From positions 258,441 through 322,440 of the forward strand of contig NZ_JBHTKH010000005.1 in NCBI RefSeq assembly GCF_042676085.1: a stretch of DNA of 64,000 nt, given 5' to 3'. The position numbers and the translations under genes were made by a program. This stretch comes from Terrabacter terrigena. Lineage in GTDB: Bacteria > Actinomycetota > Actinomycetes > Actinomycetales > Dermatophilaceae. Below the pieces are notes generated by a model. It did no database searches. It was not told the origin of the DNA and saw only the letters and a list, made by a program, of their open reading frames with translations. Positions 35,455-43,695 of the stretch are shown here, piece after piece. Every line of letters begins with the position of its first letter. Positions within the stretch are counted from its first letter, which is position 1.

Positions 35455-36300
35455 TCAAGCCGGCGTGCGCGCTACGGCGAACGTACGCGTGAACGGGAAG
35501 AGCACGCCGAACGGCTTGCGTGGGTATGCCGCCTCGAGCTCCCTCTCGTAGTCGGCGACGAACATCTCGCGCTCCTGCTCGCCGAGCACCCCGAGCACCG
35601 GTCGCAGGCCCGTGCCGCGCACCCACTCGAGCACGGGGTGCGGTCCGTCGGGCTCGGCAGTGAGCACGTGCTCGTAGGTGGTCTGCCACACGTCGACGTC
35701 AGGGGTCAGGTCGAGCAGCAGGGCGGCATACGTCTGCGGCTGGGCGACGGCCTGGGCGCGGGCGAGCCCCGGACGCAGGTCGTCGGCACGGGGGTGGCGC
35801 GCCGCGACCTCACGCATCAGCCGGTGCGACGGCGCGTCGAAGTTCGACGGCACCTGCATGGCGAAGGTGCCGCCGGGTGCGAGGCTCTCGACCCACGACG
35901 GGATCAGGCGCAGGTGGCTCGGGACCCACTGCAGGGTGGCGTTCGTGACGAGCACGTCGATGGGGCCGCCCGACTCGGTGGGGTCCCAGTCCTCGGCAGC
36001 GACGTCGACCCACTCGACCCGGCCTTCGACGTCGAGCTCGCGCGCCCGGGCGAGCATCTGCGGGGAGCTGTCGACGCCGATGACATGCGCGTTCGGCCAG
36101 CGCTGCGCGAGCCCGAGCGTCAGCTCGCCCGGACCGCAGCCGAGGTCGACAACGAGCCCCGGGTCGTCGGCGTCGACGCGCGACAGCAGGTCGGCGAACG
36201 GGCGGCCGCGGTGGCCGGCGAAGACGGCGTACTGGCGCGGGTCCCAGGTCGCCTCGGGAGTGCGCGTGGACCCGGTGGACGGGGACGTGGGTTCGGTCAC
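35455..36300 (-). CDS. Trans-aconitate 2-methyltransferase-like SAM methyltransferase
   Basis: About 281 residues, class I methyltransferase. TWDPRQYAVFAGHRGRPFADLLSRV resembles the start of trans-aconitate methyltransferase (Tam). VVDLGCGPGELTLGLAQRWP is the SAM motif I, VDSSPQML the acidic loop and NATLQWVP motif IV. In E. coli, Tam methylates trans-aconitate to relieve inhibition of the citric acid cycle; substrate identity here is by resemblance. GTG 36300 is preferred over TTG 36327, because the latter lies inside the MarR operator. It diverges from the MarR gene and is probably its target. Confidence 0.82.
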   Translation of the reverse strand: MTEPTSPSTGSTRTPEATWDPRQYAVFAGHRGRPFADLLSRVDADDPGLVVDLGCGPGELTLGLAQRWPNAHVIGVDSSPQMLARARELDVEGRVEWVDVAAEDWDPTESGGPIDVLVTNATLQWVPSHLRLIPSWVESLAPGGTFAMQVPSNFDAPSHRLMREVAARHPRADDLRPGLARAQAVAQPQTYAALLLDLTPDVDVWQTTYEHVLTAEPDGPHPVLEWVRGTGLRPVLGVLGEQEREMFVADYERELEAAYPRKPFGVLFPFTRTFAVARTPA

Positions 36301-36322
36301 GACGTGCTCACTTTCCTTCGAT

Positions 36323-36337
36323 GTCAAGAGTCTTGAC
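36323..36337. promoter_or_regulatory. MarR operator 1, perfect 15-bp palindrome
   Basis: GTCAAGAGTCTTGAC between the divergent methyltransferase and marR-type genes, 6 nt before the TACAGT -10 box of the latter. The half-site TCAAGA/TCTTGA is shared with the palindrome at 37249-37276. Confidence 0.7.
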
Positions 36338-36356
36338 GGCGACTACAGTTGGCCGC

Positions 36357-36881
36357 ATGAGCGCCGACCGCAGGCCTGGGGACGATGTCGACGAGATCGT
36401 CGCTGCCTGGCGTCGCGAGCGACCCGACCTCGACGTCTCGCCGCTCGAGGTGCTCTCGCGGGTCTCGCGCCTGGCTCGACGCCTCGACCTCGCGCGCGGT
36501 TCGGCCTTCTCGGAGCACCTGCTCGAGGGTTGGGCGTTCGACGTGCTGTCGGCCCTGCGCCGGGCGGGAGAGCCGTACGAGCTGTCGCCGGGTGCGCTGG
36601 TGCAGCAGACCCTGGTGACGTCGGGCACGATGACCAACCGCGTCGACCGTCTCGAGCGCAGCGGCTTCGTCGAGCGCCGGCCCGACCCCGGCGACCGTCG
36701 CGGCGTGCTCGTGCGCCTGACCACCGCGGGTCGCGACGTCGTCGACTCGGCCATGGCCGACCTCATCGAGCAGGAGAAGTCGCTGCTCTCGGAGCTCTCG
36801 CCTGCCGACCGCACGCAGCTGGCGAGCCTGTTGCGGCGCATGCTGGCGCCGCTCGAGTCGCGGGGCCTCCCGCACGGCTGA
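36357..36881 (+). CDS. MarR family transcriptional regulator
   Basis: 174 residues. The winged helix-turn-helix is at about 65-125 (LSPGALVQQTLVTSGTMTNRVDRLERSGFVERRPDPGDRRGVLVRLTTAGRDVV), with the DxRxxxxxLT wing typical of MarR. N- and C-terminal helices provide dimerisation. ATG 36357 follows a TACAGT box by 7 nt, so the mRNA is probably leaderless. It probably represses itself, the divergent methyltransferase and the VOC gene, which carries the same half-sites. Confidence 0.92.
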   Translation: MSADRRPGDDVDEIVAAWRRERPDLDVSPLEVLSRVSRLARRLDLARGSAFSEHLLEGWAFDVLSALRRAGEPYELSPGALVQQTLVTSGTMTNRVDRLERSGFVERRPDPGDRRGVLVRLTTAGRDVVDSAMADLIEQEKSLLSELSPADRTQLASLLRRMLAPLESRGLPHG

Positions 36882-36886
36882 GCGGC

Positions 36887-37243
36887 TCATGCCTGCTGGA
36901 ACTCCAGCCGGTTGCCGACCGGGTCGGTCGTGTGGAAGCGGCGCAGCCCGGGGATGTTCTCGTCCCAGGTGACCGGCGCGCCGGCCCGGGCCACGACCTG
37001 CGCGAGCTGCTCGACGTCCGCCACGGCGATGCCCGGGTGGGCCTTGCGGGCCGGGGCGAAGCCGTCCTCGATCCCGATGTGCAGCTCGGCGGAGCCGGCG
37101 CGGAACCACGCTCCCCCGCGGCTGCGCAGCGCCTCCGGCTTCTCGACCTCGGACATGCCGAGGACGCCGCCGTAGAAGGCGCGCATGTCGTCCTCGCAGC
37201 CGGCCGGACCCGAGACCTGGACGTGGTGCAGGTGCATCTCCAT
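36887..37243 (-). CDS. VOC (glyoxalase/bleomycin-resistance) family protein
   Basis: 118 residues, one vicinal-oxygen-chelate unit of two beta-alpha-beta modules: LHHVQVSGPAGCEDDMRAFYGGVLGMSEVEKP, then ELHIGIEDGFAPARKAHPGIAVADVEQLAQ and RFHTTDPVGNRLEFQQA. The usual metal ligands His (LHHVQ) and Glu (RLEF) are present, so a lyase or dioxygenase-like enzyme, or a binding protein, is possible. The start lies 6 bp from a perfect 28-bp palindrome. It ends 5 nt from the marR stop, tail to tail. Confidence 0.85.
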   Translation of the reverse strand: MEMHLHHVQVSGPAGCEDDMRAFYGGVLGMSEVEKPEALRSRGGAWFRAGSAELHIGIEDGFAPARKAHPGIAVADVEQLAQVVARAGAPVTWDENIPGLRRFHTTDPVGNRLEFQQA

Positions 37244-37248
37244 GCTCG

Positions 37249-37276
37249 GAATTTATCTTGATATCAAGATAAATTC
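37249..37276. promoter_or_regulatory. MarR operator 2, perfect 28-bp palindrome
   Basis: Exact 14+14 palindrome with core TCTTGATATCAAGA flanked by AT-rich arms, ending 5 bp before the VOC gene ATG. It is an isolated AT-rich island in GC-rich DNA, typical of a MarR site that covers a promoter. Confidence 0.75.
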
Positions 37277-37391
37277 AACGGCCCGGCGGCCCCTTTCCTC
37301 CCGGCGCGTACCCTTCGGGCCACCTGCGTCGTTTCTCCTGCACCGGGCCGGCCGCATCGGCGCGACCCGACGAGCACTCCAAGGAGAACGC

Positions 37392-40300
37392 GTGAACACC
37401 ACTCGCAAGCACGTCCTGGCCATGGGACTGTGCCTCGTCTCGGCGGCGGCGGGGGCCCCGCTCGCGGCAGCGACCACCACGTCGACCGCCGCGACCCCGG
37501 TGAGCAGCTCGCTCACCAACACGATCACCGACGCCGTCGGCGACCTGCTGGCAACGCTCGACACCCGTGCCGTCACCAAGCCGGTCGTCCCCACCACGGC
37601 GACGAAGACCGCCGTCGCGGCCCTGCTGAAGACGGCCGGCGCAGGCGCCCGGGCCACCTGGGACGCCCGCTTCGGCACCCTGCGTGCCCTGCGCGGCAAC
37701 GGCTACCTGACCGCCGCCCGCACCGGCACCCCCGTCGACGTCGCCCGGGACTGGCTCGCCTCCCAGCCTGCGGCGTTCGGCCTCTCGGCCGCCCAGGTGC
37801 AGGGCCTCACCGTCGCCCGCGACCACGCCCTCCCCGGCACCGGCACGCACGTGGTCAGCTTCGCGCAGACGTTCGCCGGGGCACCGGCCGCGCGCGGCGG
37901 CCGCCTCAACGTCGCCGTCGCCCCAGACGGCCGGGTCCTGGCGTATGCCGGCGAGACCGCTCCCGGGACCACTCTCGTCGGCACGTGGGTGCTCGGGGAG
38001 ACGGGCGCCCTCCTCAAGGTGGCGGGCACGCTGGCTCCCGGCACGGCATACGCCCCCGTTGCCACCGGCACGCAGGCCGGCTTCACGACGTTCTCCCGCG
38101 GTCCGTTCGCAGGGCCCGGCTACGTGCGCAAGGTCGCCTTCCCGACGCGGACGGGGCCCGTCGCGGCCTACAAGGTCTTCTTCATCAAGAGCCAGACCGA
38201 GGCGTGGGAGGTCATCGTCGACGGCACGACCGGCGCGGTGCTGCACCGGGCGAGCGTCGTGCAGTTCGACGAGGCGCACGGCACGGTCTACGACAACTAC
38301 CCGGGTGCTGCGCAGGGCGGCCAGCCGCGACAGCAGTCGTTCGGCGCCACCGCCGAGTCGCCCAAGGGCTGGGTCGACCTCACCGGCGCCACCGGCACCG
38401 GCGTCACGACCCTCGGCAACAACGCCGACACCTACGCGAACTGGTCGAACTTCCTCGCGCCCGTCGACAACGCACCGCGGCCTGTCTCCCCCACCGGCCA
38501 CTTCGACTACGCCTACGCCAACCAGTGGGCGGCAACGAAGGGCCAGGCCACCCCGCCCTCCTACGCCGAGGACCTCGACCCCGCGGCGACCAACCTCTTC
38601 TTCCAGCACAACCGGATCCACGACGAGTACTACGCCCTCGGTTTCACCGAGACCGCCGGCAACTTCCAGACCGACAACGGCGGCAAGGGCGGCCAGGGCG
38701 GCGACGCGATCCGCGGGCTCGTCCAGGCGGGAGCAGCCTCGGGAGGCGCACCGACCTACACCGGGCGCGACAACGCATACATGCTCACCCTCGACGACGG
38801 CATCCCGCCGTGGAGCGGCATGTTCCTCTGGGAGCCGATCGACGACGCCTTCGAGGGCCCCTACCGCGACGGCTCCTTCGACATGTCGGTGATCCAGCAC
38901 GAGTACACCCACGGCTTGTCCAACCGCTACGTGGCGAGCGGGGCCGGGCTCGCCTCACAGCAGGCCGGTTCGATGGGTGAGGGCTGGTCCGACTGGTACG
39001 CCCTCAACCACGGCTTCAACGCCGGCCTGCTGACCAAGCCGATCGTCGGCGACTACGTCACCGGCAACCCGACGCGTGGCATCCGCAACTGGAACTACGA
39101 CCAGAACCCGACGACGTTCGGCGACATCGGCTACGACCTGACCGGGCCCGAGGTGCACGCGGACGGCGAGATCTGGACCGCGACGCTGTGGGACCTGCGC
39201 AAGGCGCTCGTCGCCCGTTACGGCGCGGCCAAGGGCGCGGCCGTGGCGGCACAGCTCGTCACCGACGGCATGCCGCTGACGGCACCGAACCCGTCGTTCC
39301 TCGACGCGCGCGACGGCATCCTGAGCGCCGACCTCGACCGCTACCACGGTGACAACACGGCGCTCATCTGGTCGGTCTTCGCCAAGCGCGGCGCCGGCGT
39401 CTCGGCGAGCTCGCAGACGGGCGACGACACCGACCCGAAGCCGGCGTTCGACGTGCCTGCCGCGGCGTCCAACGGCACCGTGGCGCTGACGCTCGTCAAC
39501 GCGACGACGGGCCAGCCCATCTCCAACGCCCGGGTCATCCTCGGCCGCTTCGAGGCCCGCGTCTCGCCGCTCGTGCGCACCGGCTCCACCGGTGGGGCGA
39601 CGGTCAAGGCCGTCACCGGCACGTACCCGCTGACGATCCAGGCGCCCGGGTTCGGCACGCAGACCGTCGAGGGCTTCGCGGTGACCGCCGGGAAGAACAC
39701 GGCGAAGAAGATCTCGCTGGCGCCGAACCTCGCGTCGACGGCCGCGGGCGCGCAGGTCGTCTCGGTGTCGAGCCAGGACGACGGCGCACCGGCGAAGTTC
39801 GCCTTCGACGACACCGCCGCCTCGGTGTGGTCGACGAAGGCCGGATCGACGGCCTACAACGCGGGTCCCGACGAGCGGGTCACGGTCAAGCTCGCCGCCC
39901 CGGCGACCGTGAGCTCGGTGCGGGTCAGCGCGTACAAGGCGACCAACGCCTCGCGCTTCGCCGCGCTCAAGGGGTTCACGGTGCAGACGTCGCTCGACGG
40001 GGTCACGTGGAAGACCGCCCGCACCGGGGCCTTCGGCTACCAGGCTCCGCGTCCGACGGCGCCTGACCTCAACTACACGACGTTCGCGCTGAGCACCCCC
40101 ACGAAGGCCGCCTACCTGCGCTTCTTCGTCGACTCTGTGCAGGGCGACACGACGACCTACGCCCAGGTCGCCGAGATCGAGGCGTTCGGCTCGGGCGCGA
40201 CGGTCGCCAACGGCACGGTCACGCCCGACGCGCCGTACAGCGACCACGGCACGATCGCGGCGAACAACCCCGCGGCCGGTGACCCGACGGGGCTGCAGAA

Positions 40301-40631
40301 CGTCTTCGGCGTCACGGGCACCGAGATGAACTCGGCGTGCACCTTCCCGCCGGCGTCGCAGGGCGTCGACGGCTGGGTGACCAAGCTGCCGGCCGGCTTC
40401 TCCGACGGGCTGCACTCGGTGTCGGTCAAGGGCACGAGCCCGCTCGACGACACGGTCGGCCACGACCTCGACGTCTACTTCCTCGACAGTGCGTGCGCGC
40501 TGACGGGGTCGACGGCGACGTCCTCTGCCGACGAGTCCGCGCCCATCCCGCCGGGCACCGTCTACGTCCTCAGCCACCTCTACACGGGGGCGAACGTCAC
40601 CGTCGACGTCACCGCCACCGACAACCGCTGA
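37392..40631 (+). CDS. Secreted M36 (fungalysin-type) metallopeptidase with discoidin-like domain
   Basis: About 1079 residues. Signal peptide (HVLAMGLCLVSAAAGAPLAAA), then an FTP-type propeptide. The M36 catalytic domain carries HEYTH (zinc His503, Glu504, His507) and third ligand Glu530 in GEGWSDW; NLFFQHNRIHDEYYALGFTETAGNFQ precedes it. A carboxypeptidase-regulatory-like beta sandwich lies near 700-785, an F5/8 type C (discoidin) domain at about 790-940, and a final ~130-residue beta-rich domain closes it. It is an exported broad-range protease; the extra domains suggest binding to carbohydrate or cell surfaces. GTG 37392 follows AAGGAG by 5 nt. Confidence 0.92.
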   Translation: MNTTRKHVLAMGLCLVSAAAGAPLAAATTTSTAATPVSSSLTNTITDAVGDLLATLDTRAVTKPVVPTTATKTAVAALLKTAGAGARATWDARFGTLRALRGNGYLTAARTGTPVDVARDWLASQPAAFGLSAAQVQGLTVARDHALPGTGTHVVSFAQTFAGAPAARGGRLNVAVAPDGRVLAYAGETAPGTTLVGTWVLGETGALLKVAGTLAPGTAYAPVATGTQAGFTTFSRGPFAGPGYVRKVAFPTRTGPVAAYKVFFIKSQTEAWEVIVDGTTGAVLHRASVVQFDEAHGTVYDNYPGAAQGGQPRQQSFGATAESPKGWVDLTGATGTGVTTLGNNADTYANWSNFLAPVDNAPRPVSPTGHFDYAYANQWAATKGQATPPSYAEDLDPAATNLFFQHNRIHDEYYALGFTETAGNFQTDNGGKGGQGGDAIRGLVQAGAASGGAPTYTGRDNAYMLTLDDGIPPWSGMFLWEPIDDAFEGPYRDGSFDMSVIQHEYTHGLSNRYVASGAGLASQQAGSMGEGWSDWYALNHGFNAGLLTKPIVGDYVTGNPTRGIRNWNYDQNPTTFGDIGYDLTGPEVHADGEIWTATLWDLRKALVARYGAAKGAAVAAQLVTDGMPLTAPNPSFLDARDGILSADLDRYHGDNTALIWSVFAKRGAGVSASSQTGDDTDPKPAFDVPAAASNGTVALTLVNATTGQPISNARVILGRFEARVSPLVRTGSTGGATVKAVTGTYPLTIQAPGFGTQTVEGFAVTAGKNTAKKISLAPNLASTAAGAQVVSVSSQDDGAPAKFAFDDTAASVWSTKAGSTAYNAGPDERVTVKLAAPATVSSVRVSAYKATNASRFAALKGFTVQTSLDGVTWKTARTGAFGYQAPRPTAPDLNYTTFALSTPTKAAYLRFFVDSVQGDTTTYAQVAEIEAFGSGATVANGTVTPDAPYSDHGTIAANNPAAGDPTGLQNVFGVTGTEMNSACTFPPASQGVDGWVTKLPAGFSDGLHSVSVKGTSPLDDTVGHDLDVYFLDSACALTGSTATSSADESAPIPPGTVYVLSHLYTGANVTVDVTATDNR

Positions 40632-40663
40632 GGCCGGTCGGAAGCGCCTACCCTCAGCTCAGT

Positions 40664-40715
40664 CCCGATCGAAAGAGCAGTCCGTCACGTGACGGACTGC
40701 TCTTTCGATATCGGG
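40664..40715. terminator. 42-bp perfect palindrome of the CGAAAGAGCA family, copy 2
   Basis: 40668-40709 is an exact palindrome with no loop (21+21), extended beyond a two-base bulge by CCCG/CGGG. It separates the converging M36 and ABC-F genes. Long loopless palindromes are unstable in replication, so its retention is notable. Confidence 0.85.
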
Positions 40716-40723
40716 GGACGGGG

Positions 40724-42580
40724 TCAGCCGACGACCTCGGCGGCCTCCAGCCACTCGAGCTCGAGCTCCTCGCGCTCGCCGACCACGGCCTGCAGCTTGG
40801 CGTTGAGGTCTGCGAGCGCCGCCGGGTCGGTGGCCTTGTCGGCCATGTCGCCGTGGAGCCGTTCCTCGCGGTCCTGCAGACGTGAGAGCTGCTTCTCGAC
40901 TCGTGCCATCGTCTTGCGGGCCTCGCGCACCTCGGCGGGGCTCGCCGCCGACCCCGGGGCCCCAGCAGGTGTGCCGTCGCTCCGGGTGCCGGCCGAGGGC
41001 GCGGTCGTCGACGCTGCTCGGGCGGGAGCCGGCGTCGCGGCCGCGCGCAGGCGCAGGTACTCCTCGACGCCGCCGGGCAGGTCACGCACCTTGCCGTCAC
41101 CGAGCAGCGCCAGCTGCTTGTCGGCGACCCGCTCGAGCAGGTAGCGGTCGTGCGACACGACGACGAGCGTGCCGGCCCAGCCGTCGAGCACGTCCTCGAG
41201 CGAGGTCAGCGTCTCGATGTCGAGGTCGTTGGTCGGCTCGTCGAGGATGAGCACGTTCGGCTCGGTGAGCAGCAGGCGCGTCAGCTGGAGCCGGCGTCGC
41301 TCACCACCGCTGAGGTCGCCGACGCGCGACTGCTGTCGACCGCCCTGGAACCCGAGACGCGTCGCGAGCTGGCTGGCGCTGATCTCCTTGTCGCCGAGGG
41401 TGGTCCACTGCTTGACGTCCTCGATCGCCTCGATGACCCGCCACTGCTCGAAGCGCTCGAGCTCGCGCACCTCCTGCGTCAGGTGCGCGATGGCGACGGT
41501 CTTGCCGATCTTGCGCCGGCCGCTCTCGAGCGGGATCTCGCCCGTCAGGGCCCGCAGCAGCGTCGACTTGCCCGCTCCGTTGACACCCACGATGCCGATG
41601 CGCTCACCCGGGGCCAGGCGCCAGGTCACGTGGTCGAGGAGGCGCCGCTCCTCCGGCGGGTCGCCGACGGAGACCGTGACGTCCTCGAGGTCGAGCACGT
41701 CCTTGCCGAGACGGCGGCTCGCGAACGACGCGAGCTCGACGCTGTTGCGCGGAGCGGGCTCGTTCGCGATGAGAGCGTTCGCCGCGTCGATGCGGAACTT
41801 GGGCTTGCTCGTGCGCGCGGGCGGGCCGCGCCGCAGCCAGGCGAGCTCCTTGCGCATGAGGTTGGCGCGCCGGTCGGCGACGACCCCGGCGAGGCGGTCG
41901 CGCTCGGCCTTCGCGAGGACGTACGCCGCATACCCGCCCTCGAAGGCGCTGACCTGGCCGCCCTCGACCTCCCAGGTCAGGGTGGCGTATGCGTCGAGGA
42001 ACCAGCGGTCGTGGGTGATCGCGACGGTGGCGTTGCCCGGGCGGGGCCGCTTCGTCGCGAGGTGGTCGGCGAGCCAGGCGACACCCTCGACGTCGAGGTG
42101 GTTGGTCGGCTCGTCGAGCAGGAGCAGCTCGGGGTCGGCGACGAGCAGGCGGGCGAGGGCCAGGCGGCGTCGCTCGCCACCGGACTTGGGACCGACGCGG
42201 CTGTCGAGGCCGCCGACGTTCTGGGCCTCGACGCCACCGAGGAGCCCGGTGAGCACGTCGCGGATGCGCGGGTCGCCGGCCCAGACGTGCTCCGGCAGGT
42301 CGCCGAGCACCGCCTCGCGGATCGTCCACGTGGGGTCGAGCGCGTCGTCCTGGGCGAGCATGCCGACCCGGATTCCCTCGGCTCCGCCCTGCTTCGTGAT
42401 GCGGCCCGAGTCGGGCTCCTGCAGGCCGGCCATGACGCGCAGGAGGGTCGACTTGCCGCCGCCGTTGACGCCGACGACGCCGATGCGGTCGCCCGTGAGC
42501 ACGCCGAGGCTGACGTCGTCGAGGACGTGGCTCGTGCCGAAGACGAGGGAGACCCGTTCGAGGGAGATGAGGTTGGCCAT
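40724..42580 (-). CDS. ABC-F family ATPase (Uup/EttA-like)
   Basis: 618 residues, two ABC cassettes without membrane parts. Walker A motifs GVNGGGKST and GVNGAGKST, signature motifs KSGGERRRLALARLL and LSGGERRRLQLTRLLL, Walker B LLLLDEPTNHLD and VLILDEPTNDLD. The C-terminal ~90 residues are charged coiled coil (VREARKTMARVEKQLSRLQDREERL), as in Uup. ABC-F proteins act on ribosomes in translation or antibiotic protection; the housekeeping cluster favours a translation factor. ATG 42580 lies 9 nt after TAGGGT. Confidence 0.92.
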   Translation of the reverse strand: MANLISLERVSLVFGTSHVLDDVSLGVLTGDRIGVVGVNGGGKSTLLRVMAGLQEPDSGRITKQGGAEGIRVGMLAQDDALDPTWTIREAVLGDLPEHVWAGDPRIRDVLTGLLGGVEAQNVGGLDSRVGPKSGGERRRLALARLLVADPELLLLDEPTNHLDVEGVAWLADHLATKRPRPGNATVAITHDRWFLDAYATLTWEVEGGQVSAFEGGYAAYVLAKAERDRLAGVVADRRANLMRKELAWLRRGPPARTSKPKFRIDAANALIANEPAPRNSVELASFASRRLGKDVLDLEDVTVSVGDPPEERRLLDHVTWRLAPGERIGIVGVNGAGKSTLLRALTGEIPLESGRRKIGKTVAIAHLTQEVRELERFEQWRVIEAIEDVKQWTTLGDKEISASQLATRLGFQGGRQQSRVGDLSGGERRRLQLTRLLLTEPNVLILDEPTNDLDIETLTSLEDVLDGWAGTLVVVSHDRYLLERVADKQLALLGDGKVRDLPGGVEEYLRLRAAATPAPARAASTTAPSAGTRSDGTPAGAPGSAASPAEVREARKTMARVEKQLSRLQDREERLHGDMADKATDPAALADLNAKLQAVVGEREELELEWLEAAEVVG

Positions 42581-42657
42581 CGCTGACCGACCCTACGGCC
42601 TGCGGGGGCGCTTTCCGAATCCCGCTCAGCGACGCCGGTCACGCGCAGGAGCGCCGG

Positions 42658-42701
42658 TCCGGCTCAGGCACGCCGGAGCGCTCCGGCGACGGTGAGCCGG
42701 A
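42658..42701 (-). terminator. Nested palindromes after ispE
   Basis: Outer arms 42658-42666/42693-42701 (9 bp) enclose a perfect 18-bp palindrome at 42671-42688. Just downstream of ispE on the minus strand. Confidence 0.65.
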
Positions 42702-42723
42702 AGGCCGCCGCCGAGCCCGTGGC

Positions 42724-43665
42724 TCAGTCCCCGCGCGGCGAGGTGACGACGTGGGCGCCGTGGACGGGGCCCTTGGCGCGGCGCAGGTCGCGGCAGAGGT
42801 CGGAGGCCGCGAGCGACACCGACAGGTCGAGCGAGGCCTCGTGGCTCTCGGTGAGGAAGGCGACGGTCGGCCCCGAGCCCGAGACCACGCCGCCGAGGGC
42901 GCCGAACTCGACGCCGGCATCGCGCAGCTCGCGCAGCTGGGGGCGGAGCGAGAACGCGGCCGGCTCGAGGTCGTTGTGCAGCGCGGCGCCGAGGGCGGCC
43001 GGGTCTCCGGAGCGCAGGGCGGCCATCAGCTCGGGACTGACCCTGGGGTCGGGCACGTCGGCGTCGTCGCGCTCGCGCAGGCGGTCGCACTCGGCGTACA
43101 CCTCAGGCGTCGACAGGCCGGTGTCGCTGATCGCGAAGACCCAGTGGAAGGTGCCCCGCGCGAGCACGGGCGCCAGCTGCTCGCCGCGCCCGGACCCCAT
43201 CGCATTGCCGCCGGACAGGATGAAGGGGACGTCGCTGCCGAGGGTCGCGGCCAGCTCGGCAAGCTCGTCGCGGTCGAGGCCGAGCCCCCAGAGCTGCTCG
43301 CATGCCACGAGGGCAGCGGCAGCATCGGCGGACCCGCCGGCCATGCCGCCGGCCACGGGGATGTCCTTGTCGATGCGGATCGACAGGCTCTCGTCTACGG
43401 CCCAGCGCTCGGCGACCAGGCGCGCGGCGCGCACGGCGAGGTTGTCGCCGTCGGTCGGGATGCGGTCGGCATACGTGCCCGCCGGCACGACCTGCCACTC
43501 GTCCCAGCGGGCGACCGACACCTCGTCGTGCAGTGAGACGGCCTGGTAGACGGTCGCGAGCGTGTGGAACCCGTCAGACCGCCGCGGCCCGACCCGCAGC
43601 TCGAGGTTGACCTTGGCCGGGACCCGCACGGTCACCGCACCGGGCAGGGTCGGAGCGACAGTCAT
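42724..43665 (-). CDS. ispE: 4-diphosphocytidyl-2-C-methyl-D-erythritol kinase
   Basis: 313 residues, GHMP kinase. VRVPAKVNLELRVGPRRSDGFHTLATVYQAVSLHD opens it with the Lys of PAKVN. The phosphate loop is IPVAGGMAGGSADAAAALVA (PxxxGLGGGSSDAA type), and GVVSGSGPTVAFL is motif III. It phosphorylates CDP-methylerythritol in the MEP isoprenoid pathway. ATG 43665 is 6 nt from TAGGGT (leaderless type) and shares its 20-bp upstream sequence with rsmA. Last of metG-tatD-rpfB-rsmA-ispE. Confidence 0.95.
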   Translation of the reverse strand: MTVAPTLPGAVTVRVPAKVNLELRVGPRRSDGFHTLATVYQAVSLHDEVSVARWDEWQVVPAGTYADRIPTDGDNLAVRAARLVAERWAVDESLSIRIDKDIPVAGGMAGGSADAAAALVACEQLWGLGLDRDELAELAATLGSDVPFILSGGNAMGSGRGEQLAPVLARGTFHWVFAISDTGLSTPEVYAECDRLRERDDADVPDPRVSPELMAALRSGDPAALGAALHNDLEPAAFSLRPQLRELRDAGVEFGALGGVVSGSGPTVAFLTESHEASLDLSVSLAASDLCRDLRRAKGPVHGAHVVTSPRGD

Positions 43666-43680
43666 GCGCCCACCCTATGG
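43661..43680 (-). promoter_or_regulatory. ispE leaderless promoter/start, identical to rsmA's
   Basis: Minus strand CATAGGGTGGGCGCATG: a TAGGGT -10 box ends 6 nt before the ATG. CTGACG about 16 nt upstream is a possible -35. The 20 bp are identical at 44648-44667. Confidence 0.6.
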
Positions 43681-43695
43681 GCCAGCCCGTCGCCG

